Shown: positions 1 to 11,417 of the stretch, one piece after another
How positions within the stretch are numbered: position 1 is the stretch's first letter
How the letters are laid out: each line of letters begins with the position of its first letter
NCBI RefSeq assembly: GCF_000512585.2
Contig: NC_089247.1
Coordinates: 124,001 to 188,000 of the forward strand
DNA length: 64,000 nt
Source: Kwoniella bestiolae CBS 10118
Lineage: Eukaryota > Basidiomycota > Tremellomycetes > Tremellales > Cryptococcaceae
Direction of reading: 5' to 3'
Position numbers and translations under genes: made by a program
Notes under the pieces: generated by a model
Databases searched by the model: none
What the model saw: the letters and a program-made list of their open reading frames with translations, nothing else
What the model was told of the DNA's origin: nothing

Positions 1-1118
1 CTGACATCACATTCTGCTACCAATCTAGCCGACCGTACTACCCCTTTCCACGAGACACTCAAAGCTATTAATGACCTCCACAAGGAAGGGAAATTTGACA
101 CTTTCGCTATCAGTAACTTCACTGCTGCTGAGGTAGCTGAAGTATGCACAATTTGTCGATACGAAGGATGGGTACAGTGAGTGTTTTCATCCTACCTCTA
201 TGTGCATCGAGCAACATGGATGAAGCTAATATTCGGTCTTCACTTTCAGGCCAACCTTGTACCAAGGAGTAAGCTGCACCCATACTATGATCCGGGCAAA
301 ACAGCATACCATATTCATTTGTTATGACCTATACTGATATACATCATGTCATTCTAGATGTACAACGCCGTCTGCCGAGGAGCCGAGCCTGAACTTCTCC
401 CCGTCCTCCGACGATTCAAGATCGATTGGGTGGTATACAACCCCATCGCCGGTGGATTGCTCAGTGGTAAATACAAGAGTGCAGACCCTCCCAAGGATGG
501 TAGATTCGGTAGTGAGTCATCTACTGGTGAAAACTACAGGTGAGCTAGACCATCTCTCAAATCAGATCTGGTGATACCTCTGATCTAAAACTCGCATTAA
601 TGATGTTTGCCCCATAACATCAGAAAACGATACTTCCGACCTGCCGCTTTTGATGCGCTCGAAGTCATTGAGAAAGCCATCAAGCCCCATAATCTCACTA
701 TGGTGGAGACCGCTCTGAGATGGTGTGTACACCATTCCGAGCTCAAGTTGGCTAGTAAAGGTGGAAATGACGGTGAGTCGATTTGCGATTGAGCATATTC
801 GTCTGATCCTTCGCCCTCGATTATCCCAAAAAAGGAATCACTCCATATCACCTGCTCTGTTATCACTGCCTACTCAAGATGGCCTTTGCTCGAGCCCGTG
901 CTGATCTGGATGTTTCTCTAGGTATCATCATCGGTGTATCTTCCTTCTCACAACTTGAATCCAACCTTGCCGATCTCGAAAAAGGACCTTTACCCGATGA
1001 TGTCGTCAAAGCTTTAGACGAAGCTTGGCTTATTTGTAAAGCTTCTGCGGTCCCTTACTGGCACGGGGAAAACAAGTACACCTACGAGTTGACCGATGAC
1101 TTGTATGGTAAGAAGTGA
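1..1118 (+). CDS. Aldo-keto reductase, aflatoxin-aldehyde-reductase type (5' partial)
   Basis: NADPH-dependent aldo-keto reductase of the AKR7 / aflatoxin B1 aldehyde reductase kind, expected to reduce aldehydes and dicarbonyls in the cytosol. The gene enters from the left edge, so the N-terminal catalytic half is missing here. Visible segments are GKFDTFAISNFTAAEVAEV, then PTLYQGMYNAVCR, NPIAGGLLSGKY, a family-typical segment around TMVETALRWCVHHS, and the C-terminal cofactor region GIIIGVSSFSQLESNL. Stop codon is at 1116-1118. PTLYQG is encoded by a 19-nt exon (250-268) flanked by canonical cag/gtaagc sites. Introns are about 50-90 nt. Family assignment is firm from these motifs; the physiological substrate cannot be told. 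Confidence 0.9.
250..268 (+). other. 19-nt micro-exon of the aldo-keto reductase gene
   Basis: Between acceptor cag (247-249) and donor gtaagc (269 on). It supplies the last base of a Gln codon and then PTLYQG, which joins in frame to MYNAVCR beginning at 358. The conserved peptide spanning both junctions proves the exon is real. Confidence 0.88.
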
Positions 1119-1356
1119 TGGACTGGTACAGGCTCGGTTACAGTAAAAGGGGTGATCGTGCGGTCAAGATCAGAAGGATCAAATGAAATGTATTCTGCAA
1201 TTCATCCTGAAGACGAAAAGTTTTGGAGTGCGCTCAGTTCCTACATCTCTAAATTATCATCTTACTGATTCTACAAGACATACAACTTGAATTATCAAAT
1301 GATACAACGGACCACGATCTTTTTTGATATTCGTTTTAATACCCTATCCCCGTTAC

Positions 1357-4300
1357 TTACGCATGCTCAGTCAACAAACCCAGTAGAACCGTTCGACATT
1401 CCTCCATCACCCCTCTCTTCAATGTCCCGGCCAAGTACGCAGTATAAGCCACCAACCCCGCACACTTGTTCTTACCTTTCACGGACGGTAATGAGAAGGG
1501 ATGATCCACCGAAAGTAGGTTATCTAGGTAATCGATTGCGCTGCGTTGAGCTAGAGAAGGTTCAATGCGCACTTGATGAGAGGTGGTGGATGAGGAGGTG
1601 ATGAGGATGAAGGGAGCGAGGAGGGGATCGGGACCCTCAAGGGCGGAGGAGTAGGACCAAATCACCACTGTACAACCATTTAGTCAGCACTCTTGGCAGT
1701 GGCTTGGACATAGAAAAGGGACTCACGGGCTGCGAGATACTGATATAAGGCCATCAATCAAGTATATCAGCTAAATGACGTACGCTGAGGAATGAGCAAG
1801 TGTAGCCAGACTCACGACACACCATGGAACCATACTTGTTCTTTGGAACTTTGTCTCACTACTCCATCGGAAAACATGGGCAAGTACTAGTAGAAGAGGC
1901 AGTCAGTCGAACATCAAGATGTCGACCTGATTGGAACTTACGTCTCAGAGCCGCATGACAGCAGTAAGCGCCATCTTGTGATTTCGCCCACGAGTTGACG
2001 TAGACATTGGCAGCTGCCCATTCACCAGGTGAGATCGGACGACCGGCGATTTCTGCTCGTTGTAATCGTTAGCACCATCCAGGTCTAGAAAAACATACCG
2101 CCAAACATTGAGATTGACACAAAGTACTCACTCTTCGTTCCAGCGAATATCCTAATCTGTTCCGTATCACTCAGCAGCAGGACCGTCCCCAGGTGCGAGA
2201 AAGGTATACCAGCAGATAACATTGGATGTTCCGCCGTTGAAGCTATCGACATTGCAAGCGGTGAAGCTTTGGCGATGCCGAAGTTGTCATCGACGTATAC
2301 TCGCCAGATATCAAACGCCTTCCTACAGGAGTCTTTCCAATTGGTGATTTTGCTAACGTGCACCATTGATAGATCCCCCAGGTCCCTCCATAGTAATGTC
2401 CATTGAACGCAATGTAGACCATGTAACAGGATCCATAACACCAATTTAGTAAGACCGGGTGCGATGTAGCCCCTTCCTGCCAGGTCGCGCAGGAGATTGC
2501 GAAAGGAGGGTGGACGGGCACTTTGCGTGAGGGCGGAGGTCCATTCGAGGGGGTTGGAAGATTGCCAGACTTCGTCTGAACATGGTACGTCGATTTGGAT
2601 GAGGTAGCAATGAATCTGGACAGGGATCAGCGACCTTGCGTCAAATAACAACCAACATGGAGTCTACTTGCGTAAGCTGACTCACCAGTAGAAATCCTCT
2701 ATATAATGCCGCATTTTCAGTATCCATCAAGAAGCTGAACCAGCCCAATCTCTTCCTCTCCTCTTCTGCAATCCATTCTAACCAGCATGCCATTGGATCG
2801 TCCAAGGAGTTCTGCAACATCCGATCGAGGTTGGGCAGAAGCATACCTGATTGTCGCGCGAGGTTGATTATTGGCGAGTGGAATATCTGCACAACAGGTC
2901 AATAGCAAGATCAGCGTCGTCGTGTCCGCTGTTCTGACAAGGACTCGTTGGAAAAGAAAAGAATTGAAGGGAAGCCTGAGTGAAATCATCCTGGTAAAGG
3001 TGAGACTCACTTGCGCTACGTCATGTTGCTTCAACGAGCAGAATGACCTTGCGAAGTGATTTAGGAGCAAGATGGTCTGTAAGCTCGACACAGAAGCTGT
3101 AGGTTCATCTTCGACCATATCGAATACCCTATTCCTTAGATGCTTGTGGATCTTCGATGCCATTTCTATCCCCTCTGGATCATTTGCGAAAGCCGTGCCC
3201 ACGCAGATCATCGCGAGTAGCAGGTCGGGCGATAATTTGCGATATGGCAAGGACGCTTCGTGAATTATTGGATATAATGGTGCAAAGTGCCTAGTGAGGA
3301 TCATAGATTAACCTAGAGTATTCGCAATGATATACAAGTATTCGGAGACTCACATGAAGTATAGTTCTAGATATAACCTCATCTGTTGGATGCTGAAGCA
3401 GGGCGACATCAAATCCCGCTTAGCATTATTCTGATGTCCATAATCAGCTGTGCTTCTCGTGCGGTTCTGGTGGTAGCCAAACTCACATCAAAGAAATCCA
3501 ACATAGCCGCTCTAGCTTCTTCATCCACTATCTCCACCTTGGCTGGTATCCTCCACGGACGATAGCTTGACCACCTCTCTGATAGATCCGGATAGATATT
3601 CTGCGACGGGACCGGAGGTGGGACGTGCGGGATGTAATTCTCTGGATAGGTAGATCTCATCCTACTGGGAGGTCTTTGAGACAAAGTAGGAATGGTAGTG
3701 AGGTTAATCTGACTTTGATCATCTATCGATTCTGATCTTGAGCGGTTACCCGTGTCGTTGTTTGTCGATATTGCTATATCACCATGGGTATTGTTCTGTA
3801 ACTCGTCGAATGTCGATTGGTTCTCTAGAGGAATTGTAGATGATGATAGAATGTCATTATCGGTAGATGGGTTAAATAACCATGATAAGAGATCATCCAT
3901 GTTATCGCCGTTCTGCACCTGTCCAGAAGACATATCTTCCCCAACACCATTCCAATTGAACTCTTCGCCAGCGATGATAGTGGTATCATCGTGATGCCCC
4001 AGGCTCATATGCATGTCCTCCGGGGTAGCATTGATGTGGAGGAGCGTGTTGTTCATGACTTGAGTGGATTCGGATATCGACCAGTCGTGCGTCGACCCCG
4101 AACCGGAGAGCGCGTTTATGGGGCTCAAGTCTAAGTGGTCACCATCGTGGTCGTTACGGGTTTGCTGCCATGGTGTTATGTGTTCCGCAACCCCCCATTC
4201 ACCTCTAGGGGTGTTTGACATGGTGGATTGAGGATATGATGCGGTTCTGGACGTTCTCTTCCGCTTCTTGGCTGGCATTACTCTCCTTTGGGGTGTTGAT

Positions 4301-4646
4301 GGTATTGATGATCGGTCGGATTGGGGACTTCTCTCGTCGTTCACTACATTGCAGGTGGTACTTTGATGCTTCCTCAGTACGTCCGGACGGGCAAAGCTTT
4401 TGCCGCAGCCTTTGCATACAAAAGAAGGCCTTTCATCTATCCATCAAGCATCCAAAGTCAACAAGTAGCTTGCATTTCACACAAGATTGGAGCGAAACTA
4501 GAAAGCGAAACGTGATGTTACTCACGGTTCAATGCATGTCTCTCCAGGTAATCTCTCCTCGCATAAGCCTTTGAACATTCCGTACACGCGTAGGGTAGCT
4601 CACGGACCGGTCTTCTGCCTGATGACGGTGGTGATGGAGGTGACAT
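1357..4646 (-). CDS. C2H2 zinc-finger transcription factor with fungal-specific TF domain
   Basis: Nuclear DNA-binding regulator. The start is the ATG at 4644-4646, giving MSPPSPPSSGRRPVRELPYAC; a further upstream ATG at 4748 is possible but less likely. The first finger is CX2CX12HX3H (CTECSKAYARRDYLERHALNH), whose last His is rebuilt across an intron. The second is CX2CX12HX4C (CKGCGKSFARPDVLRKHQSTTC). A Ser/Thr/Asn-rich, probably disordered linker follows. The downstream exons resemble the fungal-specific transcription factor domain (PF04082 type): HFAPLYPIIHEASLPYRKLS, a hydrophobic helix series, and EEERKRLGWFSFLMDTENA. Stop is at 1357-1359. Exon borders between about 1670 and 2100 were not fully resolved. 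It lies beside the hydantoinase gene, on the same strand, and may regulate that cluster (inference). Confidence 0.85.
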
Positions 4647-5019
4647 ACCGACTACCAGGACGGTTATTGCAAAACGGACAAAGAAGAGTGGGCGGTGGGG
4701 AGAAGAATACTGTGAATTACGAGCAGTTGTTTGGTGGGTGTGATTCAATGTGGTTCATGTGGAGGACACGATAAGAGATGTTCGGTCCCTGGGCGAATTA
4801 CGTATCTCTCACAAGCCAATAGGAGGGCACCGGTTCTTTGCTTATCTGCCCCGTCGCAATAAAATCCTGCGGTCGAATTGATGCATGCCTAGCTACAACA
4901 CATGACAGTGGACAAGTAGATATGAGGGACCCATCTTCATGCAAGAACCCAATAAAATATGCATCACTGCTGAATACCGCGCGAGATCCTTCCGTATAGC
5001 CTAAACAAAACTATTCCTC
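4647..5019. other. Intergenic, hydantoinase 3' side / transcription factor promoter
   Basis: About 370 nt between two genes on the minus strand. It should hold the hydantoinase 3' UTR and the promoter of the zinc-finger gene. I see no repeat or RNA gene in it. Confidence 0.5.
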
Positions 5020-8000
5020 TCAGGTGGACTCGTTGTATTCTTCTATTACACCCTTCGGCTGAATGTACTTGCCTATAGGCTTATAAGGTATGCCGTCGAT
5101 GCTACAAGCATATTCACTCAGCTAGAGCTCGTAATGCCGTTCAAGATACTCACCCGAAACTCCTCAAGTCACCCATCTTCAATCCTCTCTCGGTCTCTGT
5201 CCACTGAGGAGCAGCGGTAACGCCAAATACTACTACGTGTAACCCATACTTGTAGTCAGGTGTACCTAAAGCTTCGCCATTTGCTGCGTCAAGGACTGTG
5301 ATCAGATCGGGGACAGTGGCAACGACTTCGGATTTCCCGTCAACTTCGTGCACTGCGTAGAGGTTTTCGTTCTTGAACGGGACTGGACAAATATGCATTA
5401 GCCCCTCTCGTCAATTCAAAGCACAATGATAATCCAATGTAGAGAGGCTTACTCTTCAAGACCCCACTGTAAGTCTCAGTCTCGCTCTCATCATCCGAAG
5501 CTGTAGCAGCGATCACTACTTCACCAATTGAGTGACCCTTGTACACTCTTCGATTTATCTCCACAATCTTCCCTGCAAACAGGATTTTTCCGGTCTCAGA
5601 ACCACCGATAGCATCTATGATGACCGATCCGACATTCGCAATATTGTGTTGCTTGTTGGCCAACGTCACTGCTCTACCTAGACGCCAAGACAGCGAGACA
5701 GTATTCCTGACCATGGCTTTTTGACAGGAGTCAACCGATAGTGGTCGAACCGCATGGCCTACTTGTGTGCCCACTTCGTACGCATGTCAGCCTTGGTCCT
5801 TTAGCATCTACTGGCACCTTGTTCTTACTCACTCTCACAACATGCTGCTCGCAGAGACGCGTCGATGGAGTTGTCGAATTTAGCCTTCGTCATGAACTGT
5901 TTCGAAGCTAGTCAGCCGACACCCAAATGAATTTGCTTCTCAAAGATCTACCAGTATGTTTCCGTCTCCACTGGAGATACATGAGGGAAGCAAGTTTAGA
6001 CCTCGACCACTGTCATCGTAGATATTTGGCGTTGTTTGCCAGCCCGTTGGATAAGCGCGCCCCTGCACCAGAGAAGTGAGATCAGTCCATTTGAGCAGAA
6101 CACCGATGGTGCTCACCATGAAGTCTCCATCTACAACAGGAATGTCAAGTATAGCATCAGATCCGCTTATCATCTTTATCAGAGTCAGCTAATCGTTGCA
6201 ACCTTCGAAGACGGAGAGAGCTCATACATTGATCATCCCGTTGGAGCCGCCGATTTCTAAAGCGAGCAATCCTGAAGGTGGCTGGATCTAAGGTAGGGAA
6301 CATGTTTTCTTAAGCAGGTATATCGTACAAGAAACAACAAGATTTTCCACTGACATTCAGGAACTTGTATAATTCCACTGTGGCTTCGTTGTACTCTTCT
6401 CCCAGGCATCTTTCAGCACCAACTTCTGGACTACCCATGATCCCGCCCCATCCTATCATCTGATCAGGCTTCAACGAGTTTAATTCGATCACCCTGATTT
6501 TCGCTCCGCCTTCATTGACCATTTCTCGAAGACACAGATAGTCCTGCTGGGGATCACCACCCCCCCCACAACCCAATATATATGTTCCTATCCTGATGAA
6601 ATCTAGATCAAGTGCACTGAGTGTCCATACACCTTTACTGACTTGTGGTCTGTACTCCAGTATGTCTTTGGCTAGCCATTCTTTGTCTTCTTTACCGTAT
6701 GGGCGTCGAGGGTTAGGTCTGAGTACAACTTGTTGCTCGGATAATCTCTGTGTGGACGCAGATATCGTTGTGCTCGAACCGCTCCATTCCCCAGCGGCTT
6801 TCACAAAGAATCGACATCGGCCCGCTGTATAGGCGATAGGGATGGCCTCCGATTCGATGATTTTGACTGTCTTGGGATCTGCGCCCGCATCAATCGCTCG
6901 TTGAATCGCCTTTTGCTCGATCTCATGCTTGACCATGTCCACAGGTTTGCCTTCGATGACTTCGACCGTATCGATGGCTCCCGCAACTTGCGCAATGGCA
7001 GCACCAACCGCATTGGCACATTCGTAATGCGGGAAACGATGGACTTTGCTTGCGCCTGACAAGTGATCGGGAGCCAAGAGAGCACCGCCACCCACCAGGT
7101 AGACGGGGATGTCCTAATTCTTTATCAGCTTCACGGGTCAAGAACGCCGCCAGGAAGCTGTACTCACTTGAGCAGAGGTCTTCATCGAGTCAACGGTTAC
7201 TTCCAGCATAGCCTTCATCCTCTCCCTAGCAGCAGATATGTAATTTTGAGAAATTGCTTTGACGGCGGTCACATCGCCCACCTCTGCAACTCCAGCTGCG
7301 ACAGCGATATCGGTGGCCGTCAGGGTATTACCACCGAAAACTAGCGCTTCATTGGTAATTTTGTATCCTACTGATTCTGGGCCGACGGTCACTTTACCAG
7401 TGGAGGGGTCCTGCCTGACTAAAGATCCACCGCCGAGACCGATACTTGTGACATGTGGCATAGCGAAGTTCAGTCGTACACCGCATAGCTCGTGGTGGCT
7501 TGCGGCCTGACGAGGGAAACCGGTAGGTCTGGGGACAAGTCAGCAAATTGAGTCTATACAGGGGTTCCTAATCACCATGTGTTACTTACAAGAGTACTCC
7601 TACTTCGGTCTAGGGTGTAGTAGACAAATCAGCGCCAAGTCTCATGTCAATCGGGAAATAGCACAAGACCTACTGTCGTACCACCGATATCCACGACCAA
7701 AGCAGTCTCCTTCTTAGCATCGGGATCAGCCAGCTTAGCCAAGAAGCTCGCACCTCTCATCGAGTTTGTCGGTCCAGAAGAAAATGTCCGTATCGGTAAT
7801 GGTGCAGCTTCCTCCAAACTCAACAAGGTACCGTCGTTGCTGGTCACGAACACCGGGCAGGTCAGTCCAAGAGCCGTGGCAGCTTCTCGGAAACCTTTGA
7901 CGGTCACATGAGCGAAAGGAAGCAGCGATGTGTTGAGGATGGTGGCGTTTTCTCTCTCGAGCAGACTGATGTTTGCGACTTTCTTGGAGCAAGTCGTGAA

Positions 8001-8698
8001 CACTCCTGGTATACATCGCTGAACTATCTCTTCGACCTGCTCTTCCTGCTTGAGGGTGAAATCGATTGGTGCGTAGACCGCTGATATAGCTACCGCTCGA
8101 ATACCCTGCATATGTTTCAATCAGCCTGATAGACTTGTATACAGATATGGGTACTCACATCAGCTTTAATCTTCTCACACACTTCCTCAATCTCGCTTGG
8201 TACGACCTATACTTGGGTATTCAGCGATATGCCACGCTATATCAGTACAACGTAGGGGTCGCTCACACTGCTAATCTCACTTCCGTCAATCTGCAAACCA
8301 CCTTCAACAAAGAAACACGGTCCTTGCAATATCTCTCTAAGCTCGTACGGGAACCCAGCAAAAGGGGGTGTCCGTCTTGAGAAAGGTCCACAAAGTCGAA
8401 TGACCGCTACCCTCTCTAAACCTTCTTCAGCTCTCTGGACCAAAGCATTCACGAAATGTGTGGTACCGATCGATACGGCTCGTACATCCTCCCTCGAGAC
8501 ATCACTACACTGCTTGAGAACTGTCGATATGACTTTCTGTATTCCGTGGGTCACTTGCGGTGTTGTCGGTGTCTTCGCGGCTGCAAGTACGACTTGGCTC
8601 GCTCCTGGTGTTAAGTCGAGAACGGCGGCATCGGTGTTGGTACCTCCACAGTCTACACCTATACGGATCTCTCGAGCGGGCTCTTGCACGATGGTCAT
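5020..8698 (-). CDS. Hydantoinase A / DUF917 (S-methyl thiohydantoin desulfurase-type) fusion enzyme
   Basis: Multi-exon enzyme of roughly 1000 residues. The start ATG is at 8696-8698 (MTIVQEPAREIRIGVDCGG). The N-terminal half is the hydantoinase/oxoprolinase fold: phosphate-binding loop GVDCGGTNTDAAV, SIGTTHFVNALVQR, AISAVYAP, TSNDGTLLSLEEA and a second ATPase-like loop VDIGGTTTEVGVLLPTGFPR, then VYLVGGGALLAPD. The C-terminal half (from about 6660 down) is DUF917: IGTYILGCGGGGDPQQDY, VDGDFM, GRAYPTGWQT and a beta-rich end closing with KYIQPKGVIEEYNEST. Known members open hydantoin-like rings; DUF917 proteins include S-methyl thiohydantoin desulfurases. The exact substrate is not deducible. 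A 20-nt exon at 7590-7609 encodes part of the TEVGVL motif. Confidence 0.93.
7590..7609 (-). other. 20-nt micro-exon in the hydantoinase gene
   Basis: Flanked on the minus strand by acceptor ctag and donor gtaagt. It encodes TEVGVL plus two bases of the next Leu codon, rebuilding the family motif DIGGTTTEVGVLLPTGFPR from three exons in frame. Confidence 0.88.
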
Positions 8699-9030
8699 CT
8701 TAGATAGTACTTGAACCTACGAGCAGCTTAGTTGTGTACTGAACTGGTACTCGTAAGGTCGGATATCGTAGATCTGCTTGTTTGTCTTGAACTTTCTATC
8801 AATTATGACATCAAGAGTTACCTCCCCCCACCAATCGCCCACTGGCCCACTGCCCATTTGCTTCGGTCCGCTTGGAACCGGTAGTGCCGTTTCGATGTCG
8901 TTGTGAGTTGGACTGCGAACCAACAACATTGCGCCATTCTCCACGAGGTTCGATTGGATTTTGTGGGAGTCGTAAGCGCGTTAATCAAATTTCCTCGTTC
9001 TCATGCGACAAGCAAAGTCTTGGAGGTCTT

Positions 9031-9059
9031 GTGATAAGTGGGCGGAATGGGCTTATCAC
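9031..9059. promoter_or_regulatory. Inverted GATA-factor site pair
   Basis: GTGATAAG at 9031-9038 and its exact reverse complement CTTATCAC at 9052-9059, 13 nt apart. Both contain the TGATAA core bound by fungal nitrogen-regulatory GATA factors (Gat1/Are1/AreA family). They lie about 335-360 nt upstream of the hydantoinase ATG. Binding is inferred. Confidence 0.5.
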
Positions 9060-9187
9060 GCTTGGAGGCTACCCACCTTCGATCATCGCTTCATCGATGG
9101 TGGAGTGAGGGTCGTAAGGATCTGATCGAGCTAGTCAGTGTCGTCGTTGCTGAGTCTCCCGGATCAAGCATGGGAGTCAGGGCGATC

Positions 9188-9203
9188 TGTGTGTGTGTGT
9201 GTG
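9188..9203. repeat. (TG)8-like dinucleotide microsatellite
   Basis: An uninterrupted TG run followed by more TG-rich sequence to about 9222. It lies in the hydantoinase upstream region. Confidence 0.8.
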
Positions 9204-9361
9204 CATGTGCAAGTTTGTGTGTCGAGATTCAAATTTCGATACACTTTGCCTGCATCGCTAATTCAAGCCCTGGTTCAACCGGCTAGCACGCCCACAACGA
9301 GATTGATTGGATATGCATACAAGTAAAACAACAGAGTCGACTACAGACACCTCACGATTCC

Positions 9362-10792
9362 TCAGTACTTTGCATACGTGGCGTTCATTCGCATAGTGAT
9401 GTACTCCCTCGAGGTGATCGGGGCATATTTCTTAGGGCGAGTCTCCGAGAATGTCCCCGGAAGGGCGTCAATCACTCGCTCCGGATCAGCAGAGCAGAAC
9501 TTTGAATGCTGATCGTCAGCCAATCTCATGTACTGTAAATACAAGGGAGTGTACTCACGTATGGTATAGAATATCGTTCTCTTGTCATCTCACCGTCATC
9601 CGCCCTGGGTGGAGGAGCTCTAACTCTGTGTAAGGTGGATTTGAGTTCGTCGTTCGACCATCTCATCAGGAAATCACCGATGTTGAACACGATGGCGCCG
9701 TGTACTGGAGGCGCGGGAAGGAACGTTCCAGGGTTATGCTATGTGTTTGTCAGCACACACCTACACACCTACACACACACGCGGAACACTCGAGAATCAC
9801 TTACGGGACTTTCTACCTCCAAACCACCACAGTCATCTTGGAAAAGGAAAGTGCATGTACCGAAGTCCTATACAGGCCGACAACAAACTCAGCGACGATA
9901 ATGCTCGACCAACACGTACCCTCACTTACGGTATGAGCAGCGATTCTCCCCTTCTCACCAGAATCGAAGACCTTTCTCGGAGCAGATGGGTCTAACCAAG
10001 AGTATCGATGAGCTTTTGTACAACAACGTCAAGTATTCAAGGTGGACTTACAATGCAAAAATCGCAGCTGGTTATCATATCCCGAATGATACTCCTCGAA
10101 GAAGTTCTCCGGTACACCCGGCATCCCCAGTGCTAAAGCCTTCAATACCTTGTTTTCAAGCTTCTTGCACGTGTCCTGGAAATCCAGACAGGTACTTCGT
10201 AGACCTGGTAGATATTTGTCTTCTAACCATACGTTGGGACATTTGTGAGAATCTTCGGAGCCTAGACAGATCTCTTCGGGATCAGCGAGTCCTTTCTATG
10301 GGATCGACCAAGAGTTTTACCCACCCATGTCGTAACTCTCCTTGAAATCCGCTCCTTTACCTCTCATCTCTTCTATCTTGTCGTCGTCGAAGACCATCTG
10401 GGACACTTGCTCGACACCAATGCCCGAGTAACCACTTTACTAGACTTTAGCTCATGGCTGCAGGCTGATCAGACACTGCTTCGGACTCACCGATGGTGCC
10501 ATGCTTCCTTGGGATGAGGAGCTGTCATCTTAGTTTCATAAGGCAATGCAAAGAACTTTTTGCTCATATCGAATATCCCGTCGATCTCTTCTTGAGGTAT
10601 ACCATGGCCTACGATATACAGAAATCCTACATCTCGACAAGCCGTGTATAGCTGAGTGCCGATCCTTTTCGCACTCTATGGGGACATGTAAGTTATTTAT
10701 CCAGGTACAGGAGGAGTAAGACGCACTTCACTGGTACCGTCACCAAACTCGCTGAAGTCGATGAAAGGAATCGCAGAATCGGCGCTGGGCAT
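9362..10792 (-). CDS. 2-oxoglutarate/Fe(II)-dependent oxygenase, isopenicillin-N-synthase-like
   Basis: Non-heme iron oxygenase of the DIOX_N / 2OG-FeII_Oxy family, presumably cytosolic. The start ATG is at 10790-10792 (MPSADSAIPFIDFSEF), an N-terminus typical of this family. DVGFLYIVGHGIP marks the DIOX_N domain. The iron ligands are visible: His and Asp in AHTDFGTCTFLFQDD and the distal His in LKSTLHRVRAPP. The 2-oxoglutarate-binding Arg sits in ERYSIPYF. The gene ends YITMRMNATYAKY with stop at 9362-9364. It has several small exons. It is oriented like the hydantoinase and divergent from the NCS1 permease, so it may act on the same substrate route. Family certain, substrate unknown. Confidence 0.92.
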
Positions 10793-11417
10793 GATTGATA
10801 TCAATATCGGATTAACGTGGTGTACAGTTGTACTTGTGAGAGTATGTGATGTATTCGTTGATCTTATTTCAGAGATATCATCCAACACTCCACAACCGAA
10901 GATATGCTTTTATTTTGACCGTTTCCACTTGCAAACCCCCACCAGGTCGCCCACTAAGCATTTTACGTGGACGATCACGGCATCTTACTTCTTGTATCGG
11001 AGACGCTGAAAATTCCCACGTTGGGCTAGCACCTGGCCCACTTCTTATCAGCTGACAGGCTCAACTTGATGGGGAGTGGGCAAATTACTCGCGTTCTTAC
11101 TGGTAGACCGCAGAATCACTTTGTTCCTGCTTATCTCTCTCTCTCCTCTCGGCTTTTTCCTGTTACACCACAGCCCACAATCGCATAACCGCTCTTTGTC
11201 ATGCTTCGTATGGTATGATCACGGCGACATCATTCCGAGCTGCCGAGTCATTCCTTTGAAGGGAGATAAGCTCAGTAGTAAATGCCCACCTCGAGTCGAA
11301 GATACTTATATCAAGTCTTTAGGTAAGACACGATCTGAGACCCTCAATCCTCGATATCTTTTCATTATCGAACATCCTGCGACCCTTTTGGCTTAAATTT
11401 ACGAGCGAAACGAAGCG
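10793..11417. promoter_or_regulatory. Divergent promoter between the oxygenase and NCS1 permease genes
   Basis: 625 nt shared upstream region. GATA-core matches are TTATCA at 11045, TTATCT at 11131 and AGATAA at 11264. No ATG-initiated ORF of gene length is convincing here. Confidence 0.5.

Larger units (their letters stand above)
8699..9361. promoter_or_regulatory. Promoter of the hydantoinase gene
   Basis: The region between the hydantoinase start and the 3' end of the 2-oxoglutarate oxygenase gene. It holds an inverted pair of GATA-core sites (9031-9059) and a (TG)n tract at about 9188-9203. No coding potential is evident. Confidence 0.6.

Noticed and set aside
9741..9790. CACAC-rich run as a regulatory repeat
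   Set aside because: It lies within a short intron of the oxygenase gene and looks like simple sequence.
11076..11396. 106-codon frame before the NCS1 permease
   Set aside because: It begins at GTG, contains no membrane pattern of the permease family, and the downstream ATG at 11418 fits the family start.
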